The position numbers were made by a program, and so were the translations under genes. A stretch of DNA of 64,000 bases from Microbacterium sp. H83 (lineage in GTDB: Bacteria > Actinomycetota > Actinomycetes > Actinomycetales > Microbacteriaceae), in the NCBI RefSeq assembly GCF_001650405.1, contig NZ_LWCU01000012.1, forward strand, positions 162,073 through 226,072, read 5' to 3'. Shown in pieces: positions 21,981-31,508 of this stretch. The number at the start of each line of letters is the position of its first letter. Within the stretch, counting starts at the first letter, position 1. The notes under the pieces were generated by a model. That model saw only the letters and a program-made list of their open reading frames with translations, had not been told where the DNA came from and did no database searches.

Positions 21981-23065
21981 TCCCCCACCTCCTGGTACGC
22001 GGCGAACAGGAGGGATTCGTCGGGCGCCTGGAGCACCGTCGGCTTGGCGATGTCGTCGAGCAGGATGAAGCGCAGCATCCCGCCGCGGCTCTTCTTGTCG
22101 CGCTGCATCGTCGCGAGCAGCTGCGGCCAGGCGCCCGCTCGGTACGACGTCGGGAGCCCGAGGGACTCGAGGACGGTGCGGTGGCGCTCCGCGGCGGCGT
22201 CGGACAGCCGACCGGCGAGGCGCGACAGCTCGGCGGCGTACAGCATCCCGATCGAGACGGCGGCGCCGTGGCGCCAGCGGTAGCGCTCGGCGTGCTCGAT
22301 GGCGTGGCCGAGCGTGTGGCCGTAGTTGAGGATCTTCCGCTGACCGGCCTCGCGGAAGTCCTCCGAGACGACCGTCGCCTTCATGTCGATGGCGAGCTCC
22401 ACCGTGCGACGGAACTCGTCCGTCGTCGTGTCGACGGCGCGCGCCGGGTCCGCCTCGACGATGTCGAGGATCTCGGGCGCCCAGATGAACCCGGCCTTGA
22501 CGACCTCCGCGAAGCCGGCGGTCGCCTCGTTGGGGCTGAGGCTGGCGAGCTCGTCGAGATCGCCGATGACGGCGCGCGGAGCCCAGAAGGCGCCGACGAG
22601 GTTCTTGCCCTCGGCGGTGTTGATCCCGGTCTTGCCGCCGACCGCCGCGTCGACGAGGCCGAGCACGGTGGTGGGGACCTGCACGACCTGGACTCCGCGC
22701 AGCCAGGTGGCCGCGACGAATCCGGCGAGGTCGGTGACCGCTCCGCCGCCGTAGCCCACCACGGCGTCCGTGCGCGTGAAGTCCGCCTGCCCCATGACCT
22801 GCCAGCAGAACGCGGCGACCTCGATGCGCTTGCCCTGCTCGGCATCCGGGACCTCGGCGAGCAGGACCTCGCGGGGACCGTTCGCGGTGTCGGCGAGGAG
22901 CCGGTCGCGAAGCTCCGCGGCCCGTGCCGCCAGTGTCGGCGGGTGGACCACGAGCACCTTGCGCACTCCCGGATCCAGCGCGGCGGACACCTCGTCGAGG
23001 ATCCCGCGGCCGATGCGGATGTCGTACGGGGTGTCGCCCGTGACGCTGATGGTGGTGGTGCTCAT
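21977..23065 (-). CDS. aroB: 3-Dehydroquinate synthase
   Basis: Converts DAHP to 3-dehydroquinate using NAD and a divalent metal. The 362-residue protein has the NAD-binding GYGGGAVTDLAGFVAATW near 100-117, VPTTVLGLVDAAVGGKTGIN and the metal ligands in NYGHTLGHAIEH near 260. I chose ATG 23065, preceded by GAGGAGAG; it overlaps the aroK stop (ATGA). Longer frames upstream lie inside aroK. Confidence 0.97.
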   Translation of the reverse strand: MSTTTISVTGDTPYDIRIGRGILDEVSAALDPGVRKVLVVHPPTLAARAAELRDRLLADTANGPREVLLAEVPDAEQGKRIEVAAFCWQVMGQADFTRTDAVVGYGGGAVTDLAGFVAATWLRGVQVVQVPTTVLGLVDAAVGGKTGINTAEGKNLVGAFWAPRAVIGDLDELASLSPNEATAGFAEVVKAGFIWAPEILDIVEADPARAVDTTTDEFRRTVELAIDMKATVVSEDFREAGQRKILNYGHTLGHAIEHAERYRWRHGAAVSIGMLYAAELSRLAGRLSDAAAERHRTVLESLGLPTSYRAGAWPQLLATMQRDKKSRGGMLRFILLDDIAKPTVLQAPDESLLFAAYQEVGE

Positions 23066-23580
23066 CTCAGTTCTCTCCTCCATGACGCGATGTCCTCGGC
23101 GATGCGCTGCATGGGCCTCCGGGACGTGTCGAACGTCGCCGTGGCCACCTCGTCGTACCAGGCACGACGCTCCTCGAAGATGGCCGTCCACCGGCTCAGC
23201 GGATCCTCGCCCGCCAGCAGTGGACGTCCGGCCCCGGCGATGCGGTCGGCGACGGCTTCCGGAGTCACCGTGAGGAAGACCACCGGATGCCGCTGGAGCA
23301 GCGCCCGCGTGCCGGCGTCCGTCACCGCGCCGCCGCCCAGGGAGATCACGCCGTCCTCCGCGAGAGCCGCCGCGACGGCTGCCCGCTCCAGCTCCCGGAA
23401 GCGCGCCTCGCCGTGCGCGGCGAAGATCTCCGGGATCGGTCCGTGCTCGGCGACCACCCGCTTGTCCGTGTCGACGAAGGGCACGCCGAGCCGACGCGCC
23501 ACCCGACGTCCGATGCTGGTCTTGCCCGCCGCCATCGGGCCGACGAGGACCAGCGTCAGCCGCTCAGCCTCGCTCGTCAT
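23062..23580 (-). CDS. aroK: Shikimate kinase
   Basis: Phosphorylates shikimate at the 3-hydroxyl. The 172-residue protein has P-loop [13 protein letters not shown] at about 14-26, D38 in FVDTDKR, and the conserved ISLGGGAV near 80. Only ATG 23580 fits, because no other start precedes the P-loop; this places the start 17 bases inside aroC, a deeper overlap than the four-base ones elsewhere. It is followed by aroB with an ATGA overlap. Confidence 0.96.
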   Translation of the reverse strand: MTSEAERLTLVLVGPMAAGKTSIGRRVARRLGVPFVDTDKRVVAEHGPIPEIFAAHGEARFRELERAAVAAALAEDGVISLGGGAVTDAGTRALLQRHPVVFLTVTPEAVADRIAGAGRPLLAGEDPLSRWTAIFEERRAWYDEVATATFDTSRRPMQRIAEDIASWRRELR

Positions 23581-24793
23581 GCGCGATGAGCGCCGCCTCG
23601 GACGCAGGGGTCGTCCGCAGCTCCTCGGGGATGCCGTCGAGGTAGCCCGCGAGGTTGCGGCGCGTCTCCCGGACGCTGTCGCCGCCGAACTTCTCGAGGA
23701 CCGCGCGGGCCAGCTCGATCGCGACCATGGCCTCGGCGACGACCCCGGCCGCGGGCACGGCGCAGACGTCGGAGCGCTGGTGATGGGCCGTGGCGTCCTC
23801 CCCCGTCGCGACGTCGATGGTCCGCAGCGCGTGCGGGACCGTCGCGATGGGCTTCATCCCGGCGCGGACGCGCAGAACGGTCCCGGTGGACATGCCGCCC
23901 TCGGTGCCGCCCGCCCGATCCGAGGCGCGGGAGATCCCGTCGGCGGTGGCGAACAGCTCGTCGTGCGCGGCCGAGCCGCGGCGGCGCGTGGTCTCGAAGC
24001 CGTCTCCGACCTCCACGCCCTTGATCGCCTGGATGCTCATCAGCGCCTGGGCGAGGCGCGCGTCCAGCCGTCGGTCCCAGTGCACGTGCGAGCCCAGTCC
24101 GGGCGGGAGCCCGTACGCGAGCACCTCCACGATGCCGCCGAGGGTGTCGCCGTCCTTCTTCGCGTCGTCGACCTCCGCCACCATCCGGGCCGACGTGTCG
24201 GCGTCGAAGCACCGCAGCGGGTCGGCGTCCAGCGCATCGACGTCGTCCGGGGTGGGCAGCGCCGCTCCGTCCGGGACCCGCACCGGTCCGATCGAGAGGG
24301 TGTGGCTGACGAGACGGATGCCCAGCTCGCCGAGGAACGACCGCGCGACCGCGCCCAGCGCCACGCGCGCGGCGGTCTCCCTGGCGCTCGCGCGCTCGAG
24401 GATGGGACGCGCCTCGTCGAAGTCGTACTTCTGCATGCCGACGAGGTCGGCGTGCCCAGGGCGCGGGCGGGTCAGCGGCGCCCCGCGGCCCCGAGACCTG
24501 TCGGTGAGCTCGACGGGCTCGGGGTTCATGACCTCGATCCACTTCGGCCACTCGGTGTTGCCGATGCGCAGCGCGATGGGGCTGCCGAGGGTGCGCCCGT
24601 GGCGCACCCCGCCGGAGATGGTGAGCTCGTCCTGCTCGAACTTCATGCGCGAGCCGCGGCCGTAGCCGAGCTTGCGGCGCTCGAGATCGGCCTGGATCGC
24701 CTCGGACGACACCGGGACGCCCGAGGGCAGACCCTCCATGACGGCAATGAGTTCTGGGCCGTGCGATTCGCCGGCCGTGAGCACGCGGAGCAT
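23564..24793 (-). CDS. aroC: Chorismate synthase
   Basis: Final shikimate-pathway enzyme, turning EPSP into chorismate with reduced FMN. The 409-residue protein has GESHGPEL near residue 8, the [12 protein letters not shown] segment, [13 protein letters not shown] and a C-terminal [17 protein letters not shown] 24793 is preceded by GAGACT-N6, suggesting its own leaderless transcript although it lies 47 bases after aroE. The tail overlaps aroK by 17 bases. Confidence 0.97.
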   Translation of the reverse strand: MLRVLTAGESHGPELIAVMEGLPSGVPVSSEAIQADLERRKLGYGRGSRMKFEQDELTISGGVRHGRTLGSPIALRIGNTEWPKWIEVMNPEPVELTDRSRGRGAPLTRPRPGHADLVGMQKYDFDEARPILERASARETAARVALGAVARSFLGELGIRLVSHTLSIGPVRVPDGAALPTPDDVDALDADPLRCFDADTSARMVAEVDDAKKDGDTLGGIVEVLAYGLPPGLGSHVHWDRRLDARLAQALMSIQAIKGVEVGDGFETTRRRGSAAHDELFATADGISRASDRAGGTEGGMSTGTVLRVRAGMKPIATVPHALRTIDVATGEDATAHHQRSDVCAVPAAGVVAEAMVAIELARAVLEKFGGDSVRETRRNLAGYLDGIPEELRTTPASEAALIAHDERG

Positions 24794-24799
24794 TGCTCC

Positions 24800-24805
24800 A
24801 GTCTC
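24800..24805 (-). promoter_or_regulatory. Candidate leaderless -10 of aroC
   Basis: GAGACT on the minus strand, then GGAGCA, then ATG: a six-base gap that would put the transcript start on the start codon. The first base departs from TANNNT. Confidence 0.35.
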
Positions 24806-24840
24806 CCACGGGTTCCGACGACTCTCCGCCGCGTGTCGTC

Positions 24841-25659
24841 CTACGTCGTGAGGGCGCTGCGCATGGCCAGGACGATCGCCTGCTCGTCGGGAAGGGGCAG
24901 CAGCGGGTCGCCGTGCAGGAAGATGCGGATCTGGCGCTTGGCCTGGTGGAGCAGCATGCCCAGACCCGAGATCGCACGATCGCTTCCCCAGACCGTCGCG
25001 AGCGCGGACGGCCAGGGCGCGTACGCCACGTCGAAGAGCTCGCCCCCGACCGCGGCGAGCCGCGCCGAGGTGTCGGCATCGAGGGCGGCACCGCTCGGGA
25101 GCGTGGCCACCGTGAGGTCCACAGGGCTCGGATCGGCGGTGAGATCGTCGATGGAGGTGACGACGCCGAGTCGCTCCCCCAGCGCGGAGAGCGCGGCCGC
25201 CCGCTCCGGCCGCCGCGCACGCACATCGACGCTCCGCGCTCCCATCTCCGCCACGGCGACGAGCGCCGACGCCGCGGTCGCCCCCGCACCGAGGATGCGC
25301 ACGCGCCGCGCCTCGGCGATCCCCTGTTCCGCGAGTGCGTCGACGATGCCGCCGACGTCGGTGTTGAAGCCCGCAGGTCGCTCGCCGAGCAGCAGCGTGT
25401 TGACGGCCCCGGTGGATCTGGCATGCCCGTCGAGGGTCGCCGCCGCCCGGTGCGCCCGCTCTTTCAGCGGCATCGTCAGCGAGAGCCCGCGCCAGGTGTC
25501 GTCGAGCGCGGCGAGCTCGGCGGCGAAGGCCGGTTCGTCGACGCGGACCCGTGTGTACTCCCAGTCGAGGCCGAGCACGCCGTACGCCGCAGCATGCAGC
25601 TGCGGCGATCGGGAGTGCGCGATCGGGTCGCCCCAGACCGCGAGCCGGCGACGCGTCAT
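24841..25659 (-). CDS. aroE: Shikimate dehydrogenase
   Basis: NADPH-dependent reduction of 3-dehydroshikimate to shikimate. The 272-residue protein shows the substrate pocket [20 protein letters not shown] near 6-25, MPLKERA with the catalytic lysine near 70, NTDVGG and a dinucleotide fold [15 protein letters not shown] 25659 overlaps the mltG stop (ATGA). [13 protein letters not shown] segment near the end is typical of the actinobacterial branch. Placement after mltG is conserved in actinobacteria. Confidence 0.95.
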   Translation of the reverse strand: MTRRRLAVWGDPIAHSRSPQLHAAAYGVLGLDWEYTRVRVDEPAFAAELAALDDTWRGLSLTMPLKERAHRAAATLDGHARSTGAVNTLLLGERPAGFNTDVGGIVDALAEQGIAEARRVRILGAGATAASALVAVAEMGARSVDVRARRPERAAALSALGERLGVVTSIDDLTADPSPVDLTVATLPSGAALDADTSARLAAVGGELFDVAYAPWPSALATVWGSDRAISGLGMLLHQAKRQIRIFLHGDPLLPLPDEQAIVLAMRSALTT

Positions 25660-27233
25660 CCCGCCGAGCAGCCGCCGTCGGGATTCTCCTTGCACCACTG
25701 ATCCCACTTCTCGACGCCCTTCAGGTGCTCCTCGTACGTCTCGGAGAACTGCGTCTCGCCGGTGGCGAGGTTGACCGTGACGAAGTAGAGCCAGGGACCG
25801 TCCGCAGGGCTCATGGCCGCCTTGATCGCGGCGTCGCTCGGGCTCGCGATCGGGGTGACGGGCAGCCCCGTGTGGACGTAGGTGTTCCAGGGGTTGGGAT
25901 CCTCGAGGGCCTCCGCCGAGCTCGAGACGACGCCCTCGTGCAGCGAACCGTATCCGTACTGCGCCGTGGAGTCCATCTGCAGCATCATGTCGATGTCCAG
26001 ACGGTTCTGGATCACCCGCGAGACCTTCGGGAAGTCGGCGGTGAGACCCTCGCGCTGGATGATCGAGGCGATCGTCAGCACTCGCTGCGCGTCCTCGGCC
26101 GGCACGCCGGCGCCGTCGAGCGATTCGCGCGTGCGGTCGACCATGCGCTGGATCACCTGCTGCGCGGTGACTCCCGGGTCGAACGTGTAGACCGCCGGGA
26201 AGAGCCATCCCTCGAGGGACTGGGCGGTGACGCCGTAGGCTGCCGGGTCCGCCACGGCCGCCTCGAGGTCCTCGATCGGGATCGCGAGCGAGTCGGCGAT
26301 GCCGGGGAGCGACGACGCGATGGTCGCCCCTTCTCCGACGCTCGCGGAGTTCTCGAGCTTGTTCGCGGGATCCTTGAGTGCGGCGAGGGCCGCCTCCGCG
26401 GTCATCTTCTCCTGCAGGCGATAGTTGCCCGGGTAGAAGGTGACGGCGATGCCCTCGTCGACGAGGTAGTCGTAGAAGACGTCCTCGGTGCGGGTGACAC
26501 CGGCCTCGAACAGCGCGGTCGACACCGGACCGCCGGTGTCGCCCTCCTTGATCGTCACGAGCACCTCGCCGGTCGCCTGACCCGGCTCCCAGTCCTTCGG
26601 GTCGCCCCAGCCGAGCGTCTCGCTGATCCGGTCGCCGTAGGTGTTCCACGCCCAGATTCCCGCACCGGCGATGCCGCCGACGACGGCGAGCACGATGATC
26701 AGCGCGACCAGGCAACCGGTCCGGCGCTTGCGCGCGGGCGGCTTCGCACCCGACCCGTCGTCGGCGTGCTCGTGGAAGAGGTCTTCGAGGCGCCCGCCCG
26801 ACGCCGGGGCGTCCCTCACGGGCGCAGGCTCCTCGGATGCCGTCCGAGGCGTCGTCGCGGGTGCGGGAGGCATGGCCTCGGGCTCCCCGCTCTGCGAGAC
26901 GGCGGACTGCCGAGCCGCAGGCGCGGCCTCGGCCTCGGCCGCACGCTCGGGCGCGGGCTCGGCGACGGTGACGGGGAACGCGCGGGTCACGGGCGCGTCT
27001 GCGGCTCCGTCTTCCGCGGAGGTCCCTCGCGACGGAGCGGCGGGCGTCCGCGGAGTCGATCCGCCGTTGGACCTCGTCGCGGCCGCCTCGCGCGCGGCGC
27101 GCCGGGATCCCGGTGCCGGGGGCGTCTCGTCCACGGTCGGGATCTGCTGCGTCGGGTCCGGCAGATTCTCGAACAGATCACCCAGGCGGGCGTGCGGGTC
27201 GTGCTGCGGCGACGCACTCTCTCGTTCGGGCAT
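25656..27233 (-). CDS. mltG: Endolytic murein transglycosylase MltG
   Basis: Membrane enzyme that cuts nascent glycan strands and sets peptidoglycan chain length. The 525-residue protein has a long cytoplasmic, proline/alanine-rich N-terminus (1-170), one transmembrane segment (about 174-196), a LysM-like region and the YceG catalytic domain: [12 protein letters not shown] with catalytic E341, ASIIQREG and [19 protein letters not shown]. The cytoplasmic part holds two copies of an RLxDLF motif (about 16-21 and 148-153), perhaps a docking site. ATG 27233 lies two bases after the ruvX stop. Confidence 0.95.
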   Translation of the reverse strand: MPERESASPQHDPHARLGDLFENLPDPTQQIPTVDETPPAPGSRRAAREAAATRSNGGSTPRTPAAPSRGTSAEDGAADAPVTRAFPVTVAEPAPERAAEAEAAPAARQSAVSQSGEPEAMPPAPATTPRTASEEPAPVRDAPASGGRLEDLFHEHADDGSGAKPPARKRRTGCLVALIIVLAVVGGIAGAGIWAWNTYGDRISETLGWGDPKDWEPGQATGEVLVTIKEGDTGGPVSTALFEAGVTRTEDVFYDYLVDEGIAVTFYPGNYRLQEKMTAEAALAALKDPANKLENSASVGEGATIASSLPGIADSLAIPIEDLEAAVADPAAYGVTAQSLEGWLFPAVYTFDPGVTAQQVIQRMVDRTRESLDGAGVPAEDAQRVLTIASIIQREGLTADFPKVSRVIQNRLDIDMMLQMDSTAQYGYGSLHEGVVSSSAEALEDPNPWNTYVHTGLPVTPIASPSDAAIKAAMSPADGPWLYFVTVNLATGETQFSETYEEHLKGVEKWDQWCKENPDGGCSAG

Positions 27234-27235
27234 GG

Positions 27236-27709
27236 TCAGGGTGACTCCTCGTCGAGCGGAACAGTGGCTCCGGGCGGGTTTCCGGTGCTCTTCTCCGTGT
27301 CTATCGCCTGCTGCAGCAGAACCACCGCGGCGACCTGATCCACAATGCTACGAGAGTTCTTCTGTGTTCTGCCCGAGGATCGCAGTGCGGCGTGTGCGGT
27401 GACCGTGCTCAGACGCTCGTCCACGAGCCGCACCGGGATGCCCGTGCGTGTTGCGAGGGACACCGCGAAATCGCGGGCATCGGTCGTCGAGGCGGTGTCG
27501 GAGCCGCGGAGATTGACAGGCAGACCCACCACGAACTCGAGCGGCTCGTACTCGGAGGCGATCTCGGCGAGACGGTCGACGGATCGCGCGTCACGAGGCA
27601 CCGTCTCGACCGGCACCGCGAGCATGCCGTCCGGATCGCACCGGGCGACACCGACTCGCGCCCGTCCGACGTCGATGCCGAGACGCACTCCGCGACGGAA
27701 GCCCGTCAC
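27236..27709 (-). CDS. ruvX: Holliday junction resolvase-like RNase RuvX (YqgF)
   Basis: RNase H-fold protein of the YqgF family, linked to 16S rRNA 5' processing and proposed as a junction resolvase. The 157-residue product has LGIDVGRARVGVA near 10-22 (first catalytic aspartate), VVGLPVNLRG, LVDERLST and SIVDQVAAVVLLQ near the end with the last aspartate. GTG 27709 overlaps the alaS stop as GTGA. Confidence 0.94.
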   Translation of the reverse strand: MTGFRRGVRLGIDVGRARVGVARCDPDGMLAVPVETVPRDARSVDRLAEIASEYEPLEFVVGLPVNLRGSDTASTTDARDFAVSLATRTGIPVRLVDERLSTVTAHAALRSSGRTQKNSRSIVDQVAAVVLLQQAIDTEKSTGNPPGATVPLDEESP

Positions 27710-30366
27710 GCTGTCCGCAGCTCCTGCGCGACGGCCTCGAGCGCCGCGGGCAGCGCCCCCGCGTCCGTTCCGCCTCCCTGGGCGACGTCATCCCGACCGC
27801 CGCCGCCGCCGCCGAGCACCGACGCCGCGCGCTTCGCCAGCGCACCCGCCTTGGCACCCGCGGCACGGGCGGCGTCGTTCGTCGCGACGACCACGACCGG
27901 GCGTCCGTTGACGACTGCTCCGAGCGCCACGACGGCCGCGTCCGCACCCAGGCGGTCGCGGACGCCGAGCACGAGCTCGCGCACGTCGTCGGCGGAGGCG
28001 AGGTCGCCGAGGGACTGCGCGGCCACGCGGAAGGCGCCGACCCGCTCCGCGGCGTCGGCGATGGCGGGCACCTGGCCCGCGCGCTCCCTGGCCTCGAACT
28101 GGGCGATGCGCTTCTCCGCGGCCTTGAGGTTCGCGGAGAGGTCGGAGATCCGCTCGACGAGCTGGTCGCGCGGCGTCTTGAGCGACGAGGTCAGCTGCGA
28201 GACGAGAGCGCGCTCGGCGGCGAGCTCACGGAAGGCATCCCGTCCGACGAGCGCCTCGATGCGTCGGTTCGAGGCGCCGACCGACGACTCCCCCACCACG
28301 CTGACGAGACCGATCTCGGCGCTGGTGCCGACGTGCGTACCGGCGCAGAGCTCACGAGACCACGGGCCGCCGATGTCCACCATGCGCACGACGTCGCCGT
28401 ACTTCTCGCCGAACAGCGCCATGGCGCCGGCTTCCTTCGCCTCGTCGAGCGAGACGATGCGGGTCGTGACCTCGAGCGCGTCCTGCACCGCCCGGTTCGC
28501 GATGTCCTCGATCTCGGTGCGCGTCTCGCCGGACAGCGCCTGCGACCAGGCGAAGTCGAAGCGCATGTAGCCGGCGCGGTTGAGGGAGCCCGACTGCGTC
28601 GCGGTCGGACCGAGGGTGTCGCGCAGCGCGGCGTGCACGAGGTGCGTCGCCGAGTGCGCCTGACGCGCCGCGCGGCGGTTCGCCGCGTCGACGATCGTGG
28701 TGGCGGCGTCGTCGACGGCGACGGACCCTCGGGTCACCTCGACCGTGTGGCTGATGAGCCCCGGCACGGGCTTCTGCACGTCGAGGACGTCGAGCTCGTA
28801 GCCCGGGCCCACGATGACGCCCTTGTCGGCCACCTGCCCGCCGGATTCGGCGTAGAGGGTCGTCTCGGCGAGCACGACCTCGGCGATCTGGCCCTCCGAC
28901 GCGCTGCGCACGACCTGACCGTCGACGAGGATCCCGAGGATGCGCGAGTCGACCTCGTGCTCGGAGTAGCCGTCGAATCCGGTCTCTCCCAGCGCACGCA
29001 GGTCGCGGTACACCGAGACGTCGGCCAGCTGGCGCTTGCGGTTGCGGGCGTCCTCCTTGGCGCGGGTGCGCTGCTCCTGCATCAGGGAGTCGAAGGCGGC
29101 GCGGTCGACGTTCAGCCCGGCCTCCTCCGCGACCTCGAGCGTGAGGTCGATCGGGAAGCCGTAAGTGTCGTGGAGGAGGAACGCCTCTCGACCGCTCAGC
29201 GCCGAGTCGCCCTTCTTCTTCGTCTCGTCGAGCGCGAGGTCGAGGATCGTCGAGCCCTGCGCGAGGGTGCGCCGGAAGGTCTCCTCCTCGGCGAAGGCGG
29301 ATGCGGAGAGGGTCGACCACTCGGTCTCGAGCTCCGGGTAGGCCGACTTCATGGCGTCCCTCGAGGTCGCGAAGAGCTCGGGGAAGACCGGCTCGTCGAC
29401 GCCGAGGAGCCGCATCGCCCGGACGGTCCTGCGCATCAGACGGCGCAGGATGTAGCCGCGCCCCTCGTTCGACGGACGCACGCCGTCGGAGAGCAGCATC
29501 AGCGAGGAGCGCACGTGGTCGGCGATGACGCGGAAGCGGACGTCGTCCTCGTGGACGGCGCCGTAGCGGCGGCCGGAGAGCTCGACCGCGCGGTCGAGGA
29601 CCGGACGCACCTGGTCGGTCTCGTACATGTTCTCGACGCCCTGCTTGAGGAACGCGACGCGCTCGAGTCCCATGCCGGTGTCGATGTTCTTCATCGGGAG
29701 CTCGCCCACGATGTCGAACTCCGTCTTGCCGCGGATGTTCTCGATGAAGTCCTGCATGAACACGAGGTTCCAGATCTCCAGGAACCGCGAGTCATCGGCC
29801 GCGGGGCCTCCGTCCTGACCGTATGCGGGACCGCGGTCGAAGAAGATCTCCGAGTCGGGGCCGCCGGGGCCGGGCTGACCGGTGTTCCAGTAGTTGTCGG
29901 CGCGACCCAGGCGCTGGATGCGCTCGGGCTTCAGGCCGATGATGTCGCGCCAGATGGCCTCGGCCTCGTCGTCCGTCTCGTACACGGTGACCCAGAGGTC
30001 CTTCTCGTCGAAGCCCAGGCCGCCGTCGGACTCAGCACTGGTGAGCAGCTCCCAGGCGTAGCGGATCGCGCCCTCTTTGAAGTAGTCGCCGAACGACCAG
30101 TTGCCCAGCATCTGGAAGAAGGTGCCATGGCGGGCCGTGCGGCCGACCTCTTCGATGTCGTTGGTGCGGATGCACTTCTGCAGGTCCGCGATGCGAGGAT
30201 GCGGAGCGGGGACGACACCCGTGAGATACGGGATCATCGGCACCATGCCGGCGACGGTGAAGAGCAGCGACGGGTCGTCGCTGACCAGCGACGCGGACGG
30301 GACGATGAGGTGGTCGTTCTTCTCGAAGTAGTCGAGATAGCGCTGCGCGATGTCCGCAGTGTTCAT
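27706..30366 (-). CDS. alaS: Alanyl-tRNA synthetase
   Basis: Charges tRNA-Ala. The 886-residue protein has the class II catalytic domain at the N-terminus (RYLDYFEKNDH, then FTVAGMVPM), the editing domain with the zinc-binding HSATHLVHAALR and CAGTHVGTSAEIG segments, and a C-terminal DHHA1-like region ending in a glycine-rich GGGGGGRDDVAQGGG stretch, as in the family. ATG 30366 is the natural start. It follows the 62-residue membrane protein by 57 bases and overlaps ruvX. Confidence 0.98.
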   Translation of the reverse strand: MNTADIAQRYLDYFEKNDHLIVPSASLVSDDPSLLFTVAGMVPMIPYLTGVVPAPHPRIADLQKCIRTNDIEEVGRTARHGTFFQMLGNWSFGDYFKEGAIRYAWELLTSAESDGGLGFDEKDLWVTVYETDDEAEAIWRDIIGLKPERIQRLGRADNYWNTGQPGPGGPDSEIFFDRGPAYGQDGGPAADDSRFLEIWNLVFMQDFIENIRGKTEFDIVGELPMKNIDTGMGLERVAFLKQGVENMYETDQVRPVLDRAVELSGRRYGAVHEDDVRFRVIADHVRSSLMLLSDGVRPSNEGRGYILRRLMRRTVRAMRLLGVDEPVFPELFATSRDAMKSAYPELETEWSTLSASAFAEEETFRRTLAQGSTILDLALDETKKKGDSALSGREAFLLHDTYGFPIDLTLEVAEEAGLNVDRAAFDSLMQEQRTRAKEDARNRKRQLADVSVYRDLRALGETGFDGYSEHEVDSRILGILVDGQVVRSASEGQIAEVVLAETTLYAESGGQVADKGVIVGPGYELDVLDVQKPVPGLISHTVEVTRGSVAVDDAATTIVDAANRRAARQAHSATHLVHAALRDTLGPTATQSGSLNRAGYMRFDFAWSQALSGETRTEIEDIANRAVQDALEVTTRIVSLDEAKEAGAMALFGEKYGDVVRMVDIGGPWSRELCAGTHVGTSAEIGLVSVVGESSVGASNRRIEALVGRDAFRELAAERALVSQLTSSLKTPRDQLVERISDLSANLKAAEKRIAQFEARERAGQVPAIADAAERVGAFRVAAQSLGDLASADDVRELVLGVRDRLGADAAVVALGAVVNGRPVVVVATNDAARAAGAKAGALAKRAASVLGGGGGGRDDVAQGGGTDAGALPAALEAVAQELRTA

Positions 30367-30423
30367 GGGGTGCCGGGTGTCCTTGCGTGCAGGGTGTGGA
30401 AGAGGGTCGCGCGTCGGGCGAGG

Positions 30424-30612
30424 TCAGTCGTCGGCGGGATCGGTGAGGCGCGCCTGCTGCTCGCGGTACGCGTCGCCGATGATCGCCGTGAACTCGTTGA
30501 ACCGGGCGTCGACCTCGGCGAGGATGTCGTGACCGCGCGGGTCCTTGTTCATGAAATGCGCCGCGACGAAGCCGCCGATCACGCCGATCAGGAACCACAG
30601 CACGTTCTTCAT
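30424..30612 (-). CDS. Small single-pass membrane protein between rpsD and alaS
   Basis: A 62-residue protein with an N-terminal membrane segment (MKNVLWFLIGVIGGFVAAHF, residues 1-20) and a short charged cytoplasmic tail (residues 21-62). Function unknown. ATG 30612 has AAGGATG seven bases ahead. Short membrane proteins stand at the same rpsD-alaS position in other actinobacteria, so it may be a conserved but unstudied gene. It is the first gene after the rpsD terminator, with TACGAT as a possible -10, and probably leads the alaS operon. Confidence 0.8.
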   Translation of the reverse strand: MKNVLWFLIGVIGGFVAAHFMNKDPRGHDILAEVDARFNEFTAIIGDAYREQQARLTDPADD

Positions 30613-30654
30613 GTCGTCATCCTTGCCTTGGACCCGCGAGGGCGCGGTGTCTCC

Positions 30655-30660
30655 ATCGTA
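30655..30660 (-). promoter_or_regulatory. Candidate -10 box for the alaS operon
   Basis: TACGAT on the minus strand, 12 bases beyond the rpsD terminator hairpin and about 40 bases before the start of the 62-residue gene. Confidence 0.4.
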
Positions 30661-30671
30661 TGCGGAAACGA

Positions 30672-30704
30672 CAGAAGGCGTCGGGATGACCCCGACGCCT
30701 TCTG
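30672..30704 (-). terminator. Strong terminator of rpsD
   Basis: A perfect 14-bp stem (30672-30685 with 30691-30704) and five-base loop begin 15 bases after the rpsD stop; on the minus strand it is followed by TCGTTTCC, a short U-containing tail. Confidence 0.85.
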
Positions 30705-30718
30705 CGGAACAGCTGGAC

Positions 30719-31348
30719 TCAGCGAGCTGCGTAGTACTCGACGACGAGCTGCACTTCACAGGTCACGGGGACCTCGGCGCGCTTCGGACGACGGACCAGG
30801 CGAGCCTGGAGCTTGTCGAGCTCGACCTCGAGGTAGCCGGGAACCGGGGGAAGCACCTCGGCGTGACCGCCGGCCGCTGCCACCTGGAAGGGCTCGGTGC
30901 CCTCGCTCTTGGCCTTGACGTGGATGAGCTGACCCGGCTTCACGCGGAAGGACGGGCGGTCGACGAGCTGACCGTCGACGAGGATGTGACGGTGCACGAC
31001 GAGCTGGCGCGCCTGTGCGGTCGTACGGGCGAAGCCCGAACGCAGCACGAGGGCGTCGAGACGCATCTCGAGGAGCTCGACGAGGTTCTCACCGGTCAGG
31101 CCCTCGGTGCGACGAGCCTCGTTGAAGGTGTTGCGCATCTGCTTCTCGCGGATGCCGTACTGCTCGCGCAGACGCTGCTTCTCACGCAGACGGACGGCGT
31201 AGTCGCTGTCAGCCTTGCGCTTGGTGCGGCCGTGCTCACCCGGAGCGTAGGGACGCTTCTCGAGGTAGCGGGCGGCCTTCGGGGTGAGCGGGATGCCGAG
31301 TGCGCGGCTGAGGCGCACCTTGCGGCGGTCCTGAGACTTCGTGGTCAC
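30719..31348 (-). CDS. rpsD: 30S ribosomal protein S4
   Basis: Primary 16S rRNA-binding protein that nucleates small-subunit assembly. The 209-residue protein lacks the N-terminal zinc cysteines, as in the C-minus form. The S4 domain is visible at 95-160 (RLDALVLRSGFARTTAQARQ, VVHRHILVDGQ). GTG 31348 is preceded by GGAAGGA. The gene is monocistronic: it is bounded by a strong terminator and by its own promoter 150 bases upstream, far from the alpha operon. The long leader contains a hairpin that could serve S4 autoregulation. Confidence 0.97.
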   Translation of the reverse strand: MTTKSQDRRKVRLSRALGIPLTPKAARYLEKRPYAPGEHGRTKRKADSDYAVRLREKQRLREQYGIREKQMRNTFNEARRTEGLTGENLVELLEMRLDALVLRSGFARTTAQARQLVVHRHILVDGQLVDRPSFRVKPGQLIHVKAKSEGTEPFQVAAAGGHAEVLPPVPGYLEVELDKLQARLVRRPKRAEVPVTCEVQLVVEYYAAR

Positions 31349-31371
31349 GAAGCTATCCTTCCGATGACGCG

Positions 31372-31388
31372 GTCGCGACTTTCGCGAC
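31372..31388 (-). promoter_or_regulatory. Hairpin in the rpsD leader
   Basis: GTCGCGA and TCGCGAC arms with a three-base loop, extendable by CGCG pairs on both sides past a bulge. It sits 24 bases before the S4 start in a leader of about 137 bases. Possible S4 binding site; not shown. Confidence 0.4.
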
Positions 31389-31491
31389 TCGCGGACGTAT
31401 CACCGCGTTCTGCCTTGGAGCGCACGCCGGGGCGCCAGCAAGGTGTGGTGTGAACGAGGAGATGCCCGAAAACTCGGTTTCGAGCCGCTCA

Positions 31492-31497
31492 AGTCTA
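31492..31497 (-). promoter_or_regulatory. Candidate -10 box of rpsD
   Basis: TAGACT (minus strand, TTAGACTTGAGC) 12 bases after the rarA stop. It resembles the pyrR -10 region (CTAGACTGGAGC). Confidence 0.5.
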
Positions 31498-31508
31498 ACA
31501 GATGCGGC

